From: Streptomyces adelaidensis
GTDB lineage: Bacteria; Actinomycetota; Actinomycetes; Streptomycetales; Streptomycetaceae
Assembly (NCBI RefSeq): GCF_016598475.1
Contig: NZ_JAEMUX010000053.1
Span: forward strand, 1 to 60,586
DNA length: 60,586 bases
Reading direction: 5' to 3'
Shown: in pieces, positions 52,732-60,586 of the stretch
Numbering within the stretch: position 1 is the first letter of the stretch
Layout: each line of letters opens with the position of its first letter
Notes under the pieces: generated by a model
Told to the model about the DNA's origin: nothing
Databases searched by the model: none
What the model saw: the letters and a program-made list of their open reading frames with translations, nothing else
Program-made: the position numbers and the translations under genes

Positions 52732-55700
52732 ATGAGGAACCGCTTACAGCTGTTGCTTCAGGTCATGCTGGTGTTGGTCGCGAGTCTGCTGGGGATCGTC
52801 ACCAACTACGCCACCAGTGAGAACGACGTTCCCTGGCTCCTGGCACTGCTCCAGCAGGTTGCGATTCCGGCGATCGGCTTACTGATCGTCACGATGGTGG
52901 TGATGCAGGTTGTCGTCCACCGGTTGGAGAATCCTTCGCCTCCGCCGACGGACTGGCCCCGCGACCGGGTTCCGTACCCGGGGCTGGATGCCTTCGTGGA
53001 GGACGAGGCTGCGGTCTTCTTCGGCAGGGAGGCGCAGAGCGAGGATCTGACGCGTCGGCTTCATGTACCTCAGGACCGGCCGGCCGACAGGTTCGTTGTG
53101 CTCGTCGGAGCCTCGGGGAGCGGAAAGTCGTCGCTGGTCAGAGCGGGAGTGATGCCGAGGCTGCGCGGTCGCCGGTGGTTGGTCCTCCCCGCCTTCTCGC
53201 CGGGCCCCAACCCCCTCGCGGCCTTGGCCTCGGCCATCTGCGCAGCTGAGGGGGAGCGCGAAACCGTAAGCGCTGTGTTACGGCGCCTTCGGCATGAGCC
53301 TGCCTCCTTGCTCGCGGAGCTGGACCGGCTGCGGGGAAGCAGGTTCCGCCACATGCTCCTCGTGGTCGACCAGTTCGAGGAAGTCGTCACCCTCGCCGGC
53401 GAGCGGGAACGTACCCAGTTTCTCGATGCCCTCCGTGCTTGCGTGGCACAAGATGCGAGGATCCGGGTGCTCGCCACGCTACGTGTGGAGTTCCTGGGGC
53501 AGTTCCTCGGCACGAGTCACGCCGAGCTCTTTCAGCATCCGGTCGCCATCGGTGCGCTGGGCAGAAACCAGCTCTCCCAGGTGGTGGAGCGGCCTGGCGC
53601 GTTGGTCGGTCTGACCTTCGCACCCGCCGTCGTCGAGGCCATAGTCAATGACGTGGGCACAGACGACGCGCTGCCGCTGCTCAGCTATCTGCTGCAGGAG
53701 CTGTACTTCTCCTCCGGCCCGGGTGAAACGGTGTCGGAGGAGCTCTATCGCAGTCTCGGCGGAGTGGCCGGCGCCCTCGCACGACAGGCTGACCACACCG
53801 TGGCGGAGCTTGGCTGTGGAGACGATGGGATCGGCTTCGTCCTGAAGGTGCTACTCGGATTCGTCACCGTCCAAGGTCAAGAGGTGGCCAGGCGCCCGGT
53901 GCTGCTCGCCGAGCTGACCGCGCAGGAACGACGTGTCGTGGACGCCTTCGTTGACGCCCGTCTGTTGATGTCCGACGTAGGCACAGGTCAAGAGCCGTAC
54001 GCCCAGGTGACGCACGAGGCTCTGTTCCGCCAGTGGGCCCCCTTGCGGCAGGAGGTCGAGGCCCGCGCCGAGCAGCTGCGCCAACGCGCGGAACTCGAAC
54101 GATGGGCACAGGACTGGGATCGCTCCGGACGCAGCCCCGACTACCTGCTCACCGGCGAGCGGCTCACCCTGGCCCGACAGTGGCTGCACACATTGCAAGA
54201 AACCGGCCAGGCCTCGCACACCGCGCAGTCACTTGTCGAGTCCTCGCAGCGGCGAGATCTCGCCTTCCTGCGCCGGGTCTCCGACAGCATCGGCAAGTAC
54301 GCGCTCGGTGCCGCAGAACAGCAGCCGGAGCACTCCCTTCTGCTGACACTTGCCGCACTGGGCGAATGCACTCCGACCCCGTCCGCCCGACGCGGCCTGA
54401 TGACGGCTCTGGCATCCAGTCATTTGCGTACCTCACTCGACGGACACACCGACACCGTCAGGCATATCGCCTGGTCTCCGGACGGCCTCCGCCTGGCCAC
54501 CGCCTCGCGAGACGGCACAGCTCGCGTCTTCGACGCACGGTCAGGCCGTTCACTGCACGTCCTGCCGTCCGGCGGCACGATGGTCGAGGGCGTGGCCTGG
54601 TCGCCGGACTCGACCCGAATCGCCACCACGGGCCGCGATCGTGTCGTACGCATCTGGAATGCCGCGTCCGGAGAGCCACTGCGGTTACTCACGGGCGCCA
54701 CCGACATCGGGCGCCAGGTTGCCTGGTCCCCCGACGGACGCTGGGTGGCCGCGACTTCACGCGACTGGACGGTACGCGTGTGGGACGCCGAGACAGGGGA
54801 CCTCTTCCAGGAGCTGCGGGGACACCGTGGCGACGTTTGGGGCCTGGCATGGGCCCCGGACAGCGCTCGCCTGGCCTCCGTCTCGCACGACCTGACCGCC
54901 CTCGTCTGGGACTTGGCGTCGGGCAGCTCGGTGACGGTACTGAGCGGCCACTCCGACTTCGTGGAAGGCATCGCCTGGTCCCCGGACGGACGCCTCATAG
55001 CCACGGGTTCCGGTGACCACACAGTGCGGATCTTCGACGCCGAGAGCGGCGAACTACGGCTCCTGCTACGCGGCCACACCGACTACGTCTGGAACATCGC
55101 CTGGTCGCCCGACGGACGGACGCTCGCCTCCGCTTCTTCCGACCGAACCGTACGGATCGTCGACGCTCACGACGCCAAGGTCGTCGCTGTCCTGCGCGGG
55201 CACACCGACACGGTCTGGGGCGTGACGTGGTCCCCGTCGGGCGACCAGCTCGCCACCAGCTCCACCGACGGAACCGGACGCATATGGGACCTGCGGCCTC
55301 GCGGCGCCGAGAGCCTGCTCCTCGATGGACACCGCAGGCCCGTGAACCAGGCGGCCTGGTCTCACGACGACACGCGCATCGCCACCGCGTCGGACGATGG
55401 GACGGTCCGGGGATGGGACGCCGCCACCGGCACCTCCCTCAGCCAAGTGATCGAGCAGACGGAAGACCGAGTGTGGAGCACGGCGTGGTCACCGCTCGAC
55501 GACCGTCTGGCCATCAGCACCAATGATGGGCTCTTCCGTGTCCTCAGTCCGGGCCAGGATGGCACGAACGGGATGAACAGCGCGTTCGAGCACCGGGGAG
55601 CTGTGGTCGAATGCGTCGCCTGGGCCCCTGACGGCAACCGCATCGCGACCGGAGACCATGACGGCACAGTGAAGGTCTGGTCGGCCCAAGAGTACGTAGA

Positions 55701-56292
55701 ACTCAGCGCTCTGACGGGTCATCAGGACTGGATCAACCGCATCGCCTGGTCCTCCAGCGGCCGCTACCTGGCCAGCGCCTCGGACGACCGTACGTGCCGA
55801 CTCTGGGACGTCGCCGAATGCAGGCAGCTCACGGTGCTGCGCGGCCACGACAACTACGTTGACGACGTCACCTGGTCCCCGGACGAAGAACGCGTCGCCA
55901 CCGCCTCGGGCGACTGGACCGTCGGCATCTGGGACACCGCAACGGGCCGCCGCATCGAGACCCTCAAGGGTCACGAGGGCCGTGTCCGCGCCGTCGCGTG
56001 GTCGCCGGACGGCCGACTCATCGCCACCGGGTCCGATGACCGCACCGTACGCATCTGGTCGTCCGCCACCCTTGAGGAGATCGGCATGGTCGGGGTGCAC
56101 CAGGACAAGGTGTCCTCGGTCGCCTGGTCCCGGAACGGCACACGCCTGCTCACCGCCTCCTCCGACGGCACCGCCCGCGTGTGGCCCGCCGAGCCCGACT
56201 TCGACCGCCTCGAAGCGGAAGCCCGCAACCGGGTCTCCCGTGTTCTCAGCGATGAGGAACGGCGCCACCACATGCTGCCGCTGGACCCGTGA
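52732..56292 (+). CDS. Membrane-anchored STAND NTPase with 14 WD40 repeats
   Basis: The 1186-residue protein has two TM helices (about 5-24 and 36-61), a linker, a nSTAND1-type NTPase (YPGLDAFVEDEAAVFFGREA; Walker A GASGSGKSS 126-134; Walker B LLVVDQFEE with D213; winged-helix region ending about 500). From about 565 to the end there are 14 WD40 repeats of the form GHTDTVRHIAWSPDGLRLAT, i.e. two seven-bladed propellers. STAND proteins oligomerise on ligand sensing. With no fused effector, signalling at the membrane or a defence role are both possible. Start ATG 52732 lacks a strong ribosome site. Confidence 0.9.
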   Translation: MRNRLQLLLQVMLVLVASLLGIVTNYATSENDVPWLLALLQQVAIPAIGLLIVTMVVMQVVVHRLENPSPPPTDWPRDRVPYPGLDAFVEDEAAVFFGREAQSEDLTRRLHVPQDRPADRFVVLVGASGSGKSSLVRAGVMPRLRGRRWLVLPAFSPGPNPLAALASAICAAEGERETVSAVLRRLRHEPASLLAELDRLRGSRFRHMLLVVDQFEEVVTLAGERERTQFLDALRACVAQDARIRVLATLRVEFLGQFLGTSHAELFQHPVAIGALGRNQLSQVVERPGALVGLTFAPAVVEAIVNDVGTDDALPLLSYLLQELYFSSGPGETVSEELYRSLGGVAGALARQADHTVAELGCGDDGIGFVLKVLLGFVTVQGQEVARRPVLLAELTAQERRVVDAFVDARLLMSDVGTGQEPYAQVTHEALFRQWAPLRQEVEARAEQLRQRAELERWAQDWDRSGRSPDYLLTGERLTLARQWLHTLQETGQASHTAQSLVESSQRRDLAFLRRVSDSIGKYALGAAEQQPEHSLLLTLAALGECTPTPSARRGLMTALASSHLRTSLDGHTDTVRHIAWSPDGLRLATASRDGTARVFDARSGRSLHVLPSGGTMVEGVAWSPDSTRIATTGRDRVVRIWNAASGEPLRLLTGATDIGRQVAWSPDGRWVAATSRDWTVRVWDAETGDLFQELRGHRGDVWGLAWAPDSARLASVSHDLTALVWDLASGSSVTVLSGHSDFVEGIAWSPDGRLIATGSGDHTVRIFDAESGELRLLLRGHTDYVWNIAWSPDGRTLASASSDRTVRIVDAHDAKVVAVLRGHTDTVWGVTWSPSGDQLATSSTDGTGRIWDLRPRGAESLLLDGHRRPVNQAAWSHDDTRIATASDDGTVRGWDAATGTSLSQVIEQTEDRVWSTAWSPLDDRLAISTNDGLFRVLSPGQDGTNGMNSAFEHRGAVVECVAWAPDGNRIATGDHDGTVKVWSAQEYVELSALTGHQDWINRIAWSSSGRYLASASDDRTCRLWDVAECRQLTVLRGHDNYVDDVTWSPDEERVATASGDWTVGIWDTATGRRIETLKGHEGRVRAVAWSPDGRLIATGSDDRTVRIWSSATLEEIGMVGVHQDKVSSVAWSRNGTRLLTASSDGTARVWPAEPDFDRLEAEARNRVSRVLSDEERRHHMLPLDP

Positions 56293-56304
56293 TCACAACT
56301 GGGG

Positions 56305-56604
56305 TCATAGCCGGGGCTCGACCGTCCTGTCATCGGTATGCAGCAAGTAATCGTCCGGGGCCAAGTTCATCGCCTTCCGCTCCGGCGAAGCCCAGTAGAG
56401 CGCGTTGCGTTCGGCGAACGTCTCCGGGCCGTCGTAGGAGATGAGCCAAACGAACTGGTTGCGCTCACGGTCGGCCCAGGCTCCGTCGACGGTGAAGCCC
56501 AACTCCAGGCGCAACGGCACGATTTCCGCGCGCCACCGCTCCACCCACTCATCGAGCATGCCCTCCCGGACGGTGTAGGTGCGTAGCTGAGTGGTCTTGG
56601 GCAT
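56305..56604 (-). CDS. NIPSNAP-like small protein
   Basis: The 99-residue protein (QLRTYTVREGMLDEWVERW ... FVWLISYDGPETFAERNALYW) matches the NIPSNAP/dimeric alpha-beta barrel pattern. ATG 56604 has GGGAGGA upstream. No signal peptide. Biochemical role unknown. Convergent with the WD40 gene, 12 bases apart. Confidence 0.8.
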   Translation of the reverse strand: MPKTTQLRTYTVREGMLDEWVERWRAEIVPLRLELGFTVDGAWADRERNQFVWLISYDGPETFAERNALYWASPERKAMNLAPDDYLLHTDDRTVEPRL

Positions 56605-56796
56605 GCGGGTCCTCCCGAGGTGAGCTCTCGAGGCGCAGAGTATGCGTCGGTGAGGGGTCGGCAACAGAAGGCGGGGTCGCGGACTGTGTCCGCCTGGTCT
56701 TGCACGGTTTCCGGCCTTCGGTGGGTCACGAACAAGACGCGCGAGCAGGAGTTCCACGACCTGACGCGTGGAAGCTGTCACTTGTGAGGGAGAACC

Positions 56797-57342
56797 GTGG
56801 CGCAGAACGAGTACGAGGCGAAGTTCCTGGAGATCGACGTGCAGACCGCTGTCGGCGCGCTGCGTGCCGTCGGGGCCGAACAGGTCTTTCCCAAGACCAT
56901 GTTCACCCGCCTGATCTTCGAGAACGACGCCGTGCAGGGCGAACAGTGGCTGCGGCTGCGGGACGAGGGCGGCAAGACCACGCTCACCCTGAAACAGGTC
57001 ACCGATGCCACACACATCAACGGGACCACCGAGATCGAGGTCGAGGTCGACGACCTGGCCAAGACCGCGGAGCTGCTCACGGCGCTCGGTCTGCGGCAGG
57101 TCCGCTATCAGCAGAACTACCGCGAGGAGTGGCGGCTGGACGGCGTCACCTACGACTTCGACACCTGGCCGGAGCTCGACACCTTCCTGGAGATCGAGAG
57201 CTCTTCCGAGGCGGCGGTGCGGGACGCGGTGGCAGCCCTGGGCCTGGACTACGCCCACGCCCGCTTCGGCAGCATCGATCTGATCTACAAGAGCGAACTG
57301 GGGCGTGACATTCTCGCTGAGCCGACCCTTCTCTTCGCGTGA
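56797..57342 (+). CDS. CYTH-domain protein (class IV adenylate cyclase / triphosphatase-like)
   Basis: The 181-residue protein starts MAQNEYEAKFLEID with the CYTH signature E-x-E-x-K (E5, E7, K9). Further charged barrel residues follow (WLRLRDEGGKTTLTLKQV, TTEIEVEVDD, FLEIES). CYTH enzymes bind triphosphates in a metal-dependent tunnel; the cyclase or hydrolase activity cannot be told apart here. GTG 56797 with GAGGGAG upstream. Confidence 0.88.
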   Translation: MAQNEYEAKFLEIDVQTAVGALRAVGAEQVFPKTMFTRLIFENDAVQGEQWLRLRDEGGKTTLTLKQVTDATHINGTTEIEVEVDDLAKTAELLTALGLRQVRYQQNYREEWRLDGVTYDFDTWPELDTFLEIESSSEAAVRDAVAALGLDYAHARFGSIDLIYKSELGRDILAEPTLLFA

Positions 57343-57770
57343 CGGCGTACGGTCCGGTCCGACGAAGACCCAAAGCGCCTCAAACCGGACGGACAGAGGT
57401 ACAAGAACCGCAACAGCACCTTTTCACGGACTGCCGGACAGCTCGGGCAGTTCAGGCGGTTCATCCGGGGGCTCGTCCGGCGGGGACACCAGGGATATCT
57501 GCTGCCACACCCGCCGGCGCTGACGGGGTGCCATCTCCCAGCCTGAAACAAAGACGCCTCCAGCCGATCGCCGACCCCGAGCGCCTCGACGAACGACCCA
57601 CGGCCGCGGGCCTGGAGCCCCACTCCGAGTTCGACCGGCGCATGCGGAGGGAGTGACCCCACGTACGTCGCCCCCTCCCAGGGCCCGACGTAGCCTCCGG
57701 GTCAGGCGGGACGCCATCCTGTCCTGCTCGTCCGGGACGGCCCCTGCCATGCTGTCGATGGGAAGACGCC
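57343..57770. other. Intergenic region, no secure gene
   Basis: Several GC-driven frames exist but none has convincing start and composition. One minus frame ends in a PPDEPPDEPPELPEL-like acidic Pro tail (about 57424-57500) that resembles a real protein end, possibly a gene remnant. Confidence 0.4.
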
Positions 57771-58223
57771 TCAGTCCAGTCCGCCCGTCTGAAGCACGTG
57801 GGCGAGGAACACCTCAACGAGTTCGGGCTCGGGGGCATCGGGCACCACGGAGTCCGGCAGCTCGCTCTCCACTCCCCACTGGGTGTTGAAGGTGATGGCG
57901 TGCCCCTTCGGGACGGCACCCGAGCGCAGCAGCCATCGTACGAACTCCGCCGCGCGCCCGGCGGTGCAGTTCTGAACGGCGACACCCTCCGGTTCGCGCT
58001 TGGCCATGCCTTCGATGTCCTCGTCACCGAGGGCCGCCTCGAAGAACATGAAGGGCCCGCCGCCCGGGCCCTCTTCCCGGGGGTCTTCTACCCGGAAGAA
58101 CGCCTCAGGGTCGAGTGCGAGCAGGAGCTGCTTGAGCCGGGTGAAGGTCAGGTCCCAGGTGTCGCCGGAGGCGGGGGTGAAGATGTACAGGGTCTCCAGC
58201 TCTTCCAACTCGGACCGTTCCAC
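57771..58223 (-). CDS. Putative immunity protein for the adjacent toxin
   Basis: The 150-residue acidic protein (ERSELEELETLYIFTPASGD ... VEVFLAHVLQTGGLD) starts at GTG 58223 with AGGAG upstream. It follows the toxin gene directly on the same strand (89-base gap). Small size, acidity and position immediately downstream of a toxin C-terminus are the usual signs of an immunity gene. No family recognised. Confidence 0.65.
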   Translation of the reverse strand: MERSELEELETLYIFTPASGDTWDLTFTRLKQLLLALDPEAFFRVEDPREEGPGGGPFMFFEAALGDEDIEGMAKREPEGVAVQNCTAGRAAEFVRWLLRSGAVPKGHAITFNTQWGVESELPDSVVPDAPEPELVEVFLAHVLQTGGLD

Positions 58224-58312
58224 GGTGCGTTGCTCCTTGCTCGATGTACATCTCGATGTACGTGGGGTACAGGCAGACTCGGGTAGGCGGGACACGATGC
58301 GCTGGGCATGGG

Positions 58313-59980
58313 TCAGGGCTCGTAGCGGGCGTATCCCTTGACTCCGTACGCGGCCATCATCACGCGCCAGTAGGCCACCGAGTCCTGGTTGTTGGTGACG
58401 GTCTCCACGCCCCGCATCTCCGTGTTCCTCGGGTCGTTCAGCGCGGCGGCGTACTTCTGCAACTCGTTGCGGTCCGGGCCGTAGAGGAAGTCCTTCTTGC
58501 CGGTGTTGTGGCTCGTGCGCAGTTCGTCGAGGGTGCGGTAGCACTTCTTCTCGTCGTTGACGTATTTGGCTTCGATGGCCATACCGTCGGCGTCACGAAA
58601 GCCGTCGACCATGAGGGTGCTGTTCTTGCTCAGCCCCTGAGGTATCGGCACCTCGTATTCCGGGTAGCCCGCGACACGCTTCTGGTAGGCGACCTCGGCC
58701 GGCTTGCCGCCGGAGACGTCGCCCTCGCGCAGAGAGTTCAGCCAGGTCTGGAAGTTGTTCTGCTCGCTGCCGGTCAGGAGCGGGAAGCGCGGATCCGGAG
58801 GTGCCGGCGGTGGAACCGGCTGAACGCGTGGGCCGTTTGCCGGGCGATAGGCCACCGGGACGATCAGAGGCGTGCGTATGAGTGGCGGAAAGATCGGCGG
58901 GAGGGACGGGAAAAGACCTCCCCCTTCGTCGGGCTGCGGGATCTTCACCCGGGCCTTGGACTGGTCCAGGGCGGGCGGGATGCTTCCTAGGCTCGCGATG
59001 CGTGTGTCGCCCGCGACCAGTTCGTGCAGGCCGCCGTCATGACCGTTCCCGCCGAAGAACGGCTCCTCCCAGCCCCACAGGGGCTCGCCGAACAGCGGGT
59101 CCGACTCCTCGGGTATTCGCTTCAGTGCGGTCTCGATGTGGTCGGCGTACGCGTCGCAGGCGTTGGCGAGCATCTTGCAGGCGGCGTACAGGTTCGCGAT
59201 GAGCGTGTCGTCGTCACCGACTTCATCCGGCGGGATCTTCTTGCCGATGAACACCTTGAACCAGTCCTGAACCGCGTTGGCGGTCTCTCCGGCCTGGTCG
59301 AGCGTGGCCGTCTGCCATGCGGTGTCGGAGTCCCAGTACGCGTCGCTCATGATGCCGGCCGCGGCTCGCCAGCTCTTGGCGACGTTGCGCAGCTTGGTCT
59401 GCTGGCCTCGGAAACGCTGACTGAGCAGGTACTGGTCGGTCCAGCTGGTCTCCCCGACGACCTCTGGCAGGTCCTCGGCATGATGGCTGGCTCGCTGGTT
59501 GCAGTCCGGGCCGGACGGCTGGGAGCCGATGCCTGGAGCCATGCCCTGTCCCAGCAGCTCGGCCGCGATCTCGCTCTCCTGCTTCAGAAAGGCTTCGGCA
59601 CTCTTCAGCAGGGCTCCCGCGCCACTGGCCATGGCCTGGTGCGCGTGCCCCGCCGACTCGTAGACCGTGCTCACCGCCGCCTTGTACACAGTCGCGAAGG
59701 CGCGGCCCGCTTCGTCATCACCGGCCATGCCCGCCTGCTCGGCGAGTTCGATGGAGAGCAGGCTCACCGTCTCGAAGATCAGATCCCGCAGATCGACCAA
59801 GGACCAGGACGCGTTGACGAAGTTCGCGGTCTGATGCCGAAGATCCAACGCTCCCCCTGTGCGCCGTACGAAGTCGCCTTCGGAACCTACCTGTGGCCCC
59901 TGGGAGTCAGCCCAGCGGGAGACTCTGTTCCGCCGGAAGGGCAGAGTCGCTCCCGGGGGTTCAGTCCCGTCGGAACTCAC
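58313..59980 (-). CDS. Polymorphic toxin with WXG-like N-terminus and restriction-endonuclease-fold C-terminus
   Basis: The protein is about 555 residues if started at GTG 59980; the start is uncertain, with a TTG at LDLRHQTANF as an alternative. The N-terminal half is helical and WXG/ESX-secretion-like (LRHQTANFVNASWSLVDLRD, SWTDQYLLSQRFRGQQTKL). A Pro-rich linker (FPPLIRTPLIVP) follows, then a C-terminal domain with MVDGFRDADGMAIEAKYVND, where E-x-K is the nuclease-type catalytic pair of Tox-REase-7-like toxins, and ends VMMAAYGVKGYARYEP. It probably cleaves nucleic acid of competitors after export. The downstream gene is the presumed immunity. Confidence 0.78.
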   Translation of the reverse strand: MSSDGTEPPGATLPFRRNRVSRWADSQGPQVGSEGDFVRRTGGALDLRHQTANFVNASWSLVDLRDLIFETVSLLSIELAEQAGMAGDDEAGRAFATVYKAAVSTVYESAGHAHQAMASGAGALLKSAEAFLKQESEIAAELLGQGMAPGIGSQPSGPDCNQRASHHAEDLPEVVGETSWTDQYLLSQRFRGQQTKLRNVAKSWRAAAGIMSDAYWDSDTAWQTATLDQAGETANAVQDWFKVFIGKKIPPDEVGDDDTLIANLYAACKMLANACDAYADHIETALKRIPEESDPLFGEPLWGWEEPFFGGNGHDGGLHELVAGDTRIASLGSIPPALDQSKARVKIPQPDEGGGLFPSLPPIFPPLIRTPLIVPVAYRPANGPRVQPVPPPAPPDPRFPLLTGSEQNNFQTWLNSLREGDVSGGKPAEVAYQKRVAGYPEYEVPIPQGLSKNSTLMVDGFRDADGMAIEAKYVNDEKKCYRTLDELRTSHNTGKKDFLYGPDRNELQKYAAALNDPRNTEMRGVETVTNNQDSVAYWRVMMAAYGVKGYARYEP

Positions 59981-60223
59981 TGTCAGTGGCAGGTCGCACG
60001 CTCCCCGTCGCCGACAGGCGAGTCGACAGGACGAGCCGCGGGAAGGCGTCCGCCCCGCAAAGTTGACCTTGCCAAGTGTGTAGGGCTGAGACACCTCGAT
60101 CAAGACCCAACCCCCGCCGTATAACGCCCTGTTGTCGCGCGGATACCCGCGATAGCCTGCACATGTCCTGTGCGGCACAACAGCCGGCACAGCCAGCGGC
60201 AGTCGAGGGACGCGAGGGGAATC

Positions 60224-60586
60224 GTGGAGCGGCGGCGCGATGTGCGGGGGCACTACGAGGAGCTGGCGGCCGAGTACGACGAGCACTGGATCTACGGGCC
60301 GGACTACGTTCCCTGGATGTCCGGCCGGATCGCTGAGGCACTGCGGCTCAGTCCCGCGGACCGGATCGCCGACATCGGTTCCGGGACGGGCTTGTTCGCG
60401 AAGGAAGTCGCCGGGCGACTCCAGCCACGTCAGCCGGTCCTGTGCGTCGATCCTTCTGAGGCGATGCTCCGTCAGCTCGGCAACCCGCCGCCGCCCGCGC
60501 TCGCGCCGATCGTCGCATCCGCCGAGGACATCGCCGAAGGGCGAGCCGAACTGCCGTACGAGCAGCTCGACGCGATGTGGCTCAAG
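60224..60586 (+). CDS. SAM-dependent methyltransferase (5' part, cut by window end)
   Basis: The first 121 codons are present from GTG 60224 with GAGGGGA upstream. Class I methyltransferase motif I is RIADIGSGTGLFAKEVA, followed by LCVDPSEAML (post I) and a short LPYEQLDAMWL (motif IV). N-terminal YDEHWIYGPDYVPWMSG is usual for small-molecule methyltransferases. Substrate unknown; the 3' end is outside the window. Confidence 0.85.
   Translation, partial: MERRRDVRGHYEELAAEYDEHWIYGPDYVPWMSGRIAEALRLSPADRIADIGSGTGLFAKEVAGRLQPRQPVLCVDPSEAMLRQLGNPPPPALAPIVASAEDIAEGRAELPYEQLDAMWLK

Noticed and set aside
57424..57750. Minus-strand 108-residue frame ending in an acidic Pro tail
   Set aside because: The first part is Arg/Gly-rich shadow and no good start with a ribosome site supports a separate gene; kept only as a possible remnant.

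Overview
The window is very GC-rich and gene-dense, with actinobacterial codon use, many GTG starts and 4-base ATGA/GTGA overlaps. It also carries the cslA-glxA tip-glycan locus, the XRE/DUF5753 + DUF397 + HATPase regulatory triad and a DasR-type operator. I read it as a Streptomyces chromosome segment; the species cannot be named from sequence alone.

Layout. (1) 95-11052: two identical tRNA-Lys(CTT) genes enclose a mostly minus-strand block: a NarL-type two-component system, an acyl-CoA ligase with a palindromic operator, a DUF3592 membrane protein, a chitin/cellulose-type lytic polysaccharide monooxygenase (LPMO) with a dre box, an SPFH protein and a peptidoglycan-binding NlpC/P60-like protein. 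Three small secreted Cys-containing proteins follow, two of them paralogues. (2) 11571-16729: cslA-glxA (glycan synthase plus copper radical oxidase) and a convergent GH6 lipoprotein glucanase (cslZ-like). Together with the LPMO this is the hyphal-tip glycan locus. (3) 16892-20517: class F sortase, a repeat-rich surface protein, a HAD phosphatase and a surface protein ending in an LAETG sorting signal. (4) 20766-30173: ROK repressor and divergent oxidoreductase/HbpS-like pair with a palindromic operator, a second YidC, a cytoplasmic subtilase overlapping an I9-like mini-protein, a GH30-type secreted glycosidase and a SEC-C protein.

(5) 30606-50375 is the most interesting region, a roughly 20 kb probable anti-phage island. 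A plus operon encodes Vsr and two different C5-cytosine methyltransferases; the first lacks the catalytic Cys motif and the second has a coiled-coil insertion. It meets a convergent minus operon (an XRE-GHKL ATPase, an unknown protein and a DUF6339-like protein). Divergently, a small ORF is followed by four translationally coupled genes: a GHKL(Hsp90/sacsin-like)-SF2 helicase fusion, a UvrD-like helicase, DrmA and DrmB. DrmA/DrmB and the C5 methylases link it to DISARM, but drmC (PLD) and drmE are absent. The Hsp90-like helicase, UvrD, Vsr and XRE-GHKL parts are additional, so it looks like a composite DISARM-related system.

(6) 50507-60586: HATPase / XRE-DUF5753 / DUF397 regulators, a membrane-anchored STAND NTPase with 14 WD40 repeats, a NIPSNAP-like protein, a CYTH triphosphatase-like protein, a polymorphic toxin with a nuclease-fold C-terminus and its presumptive immunity gene, and the start of a SAM methyltransferase cut by the window edge.
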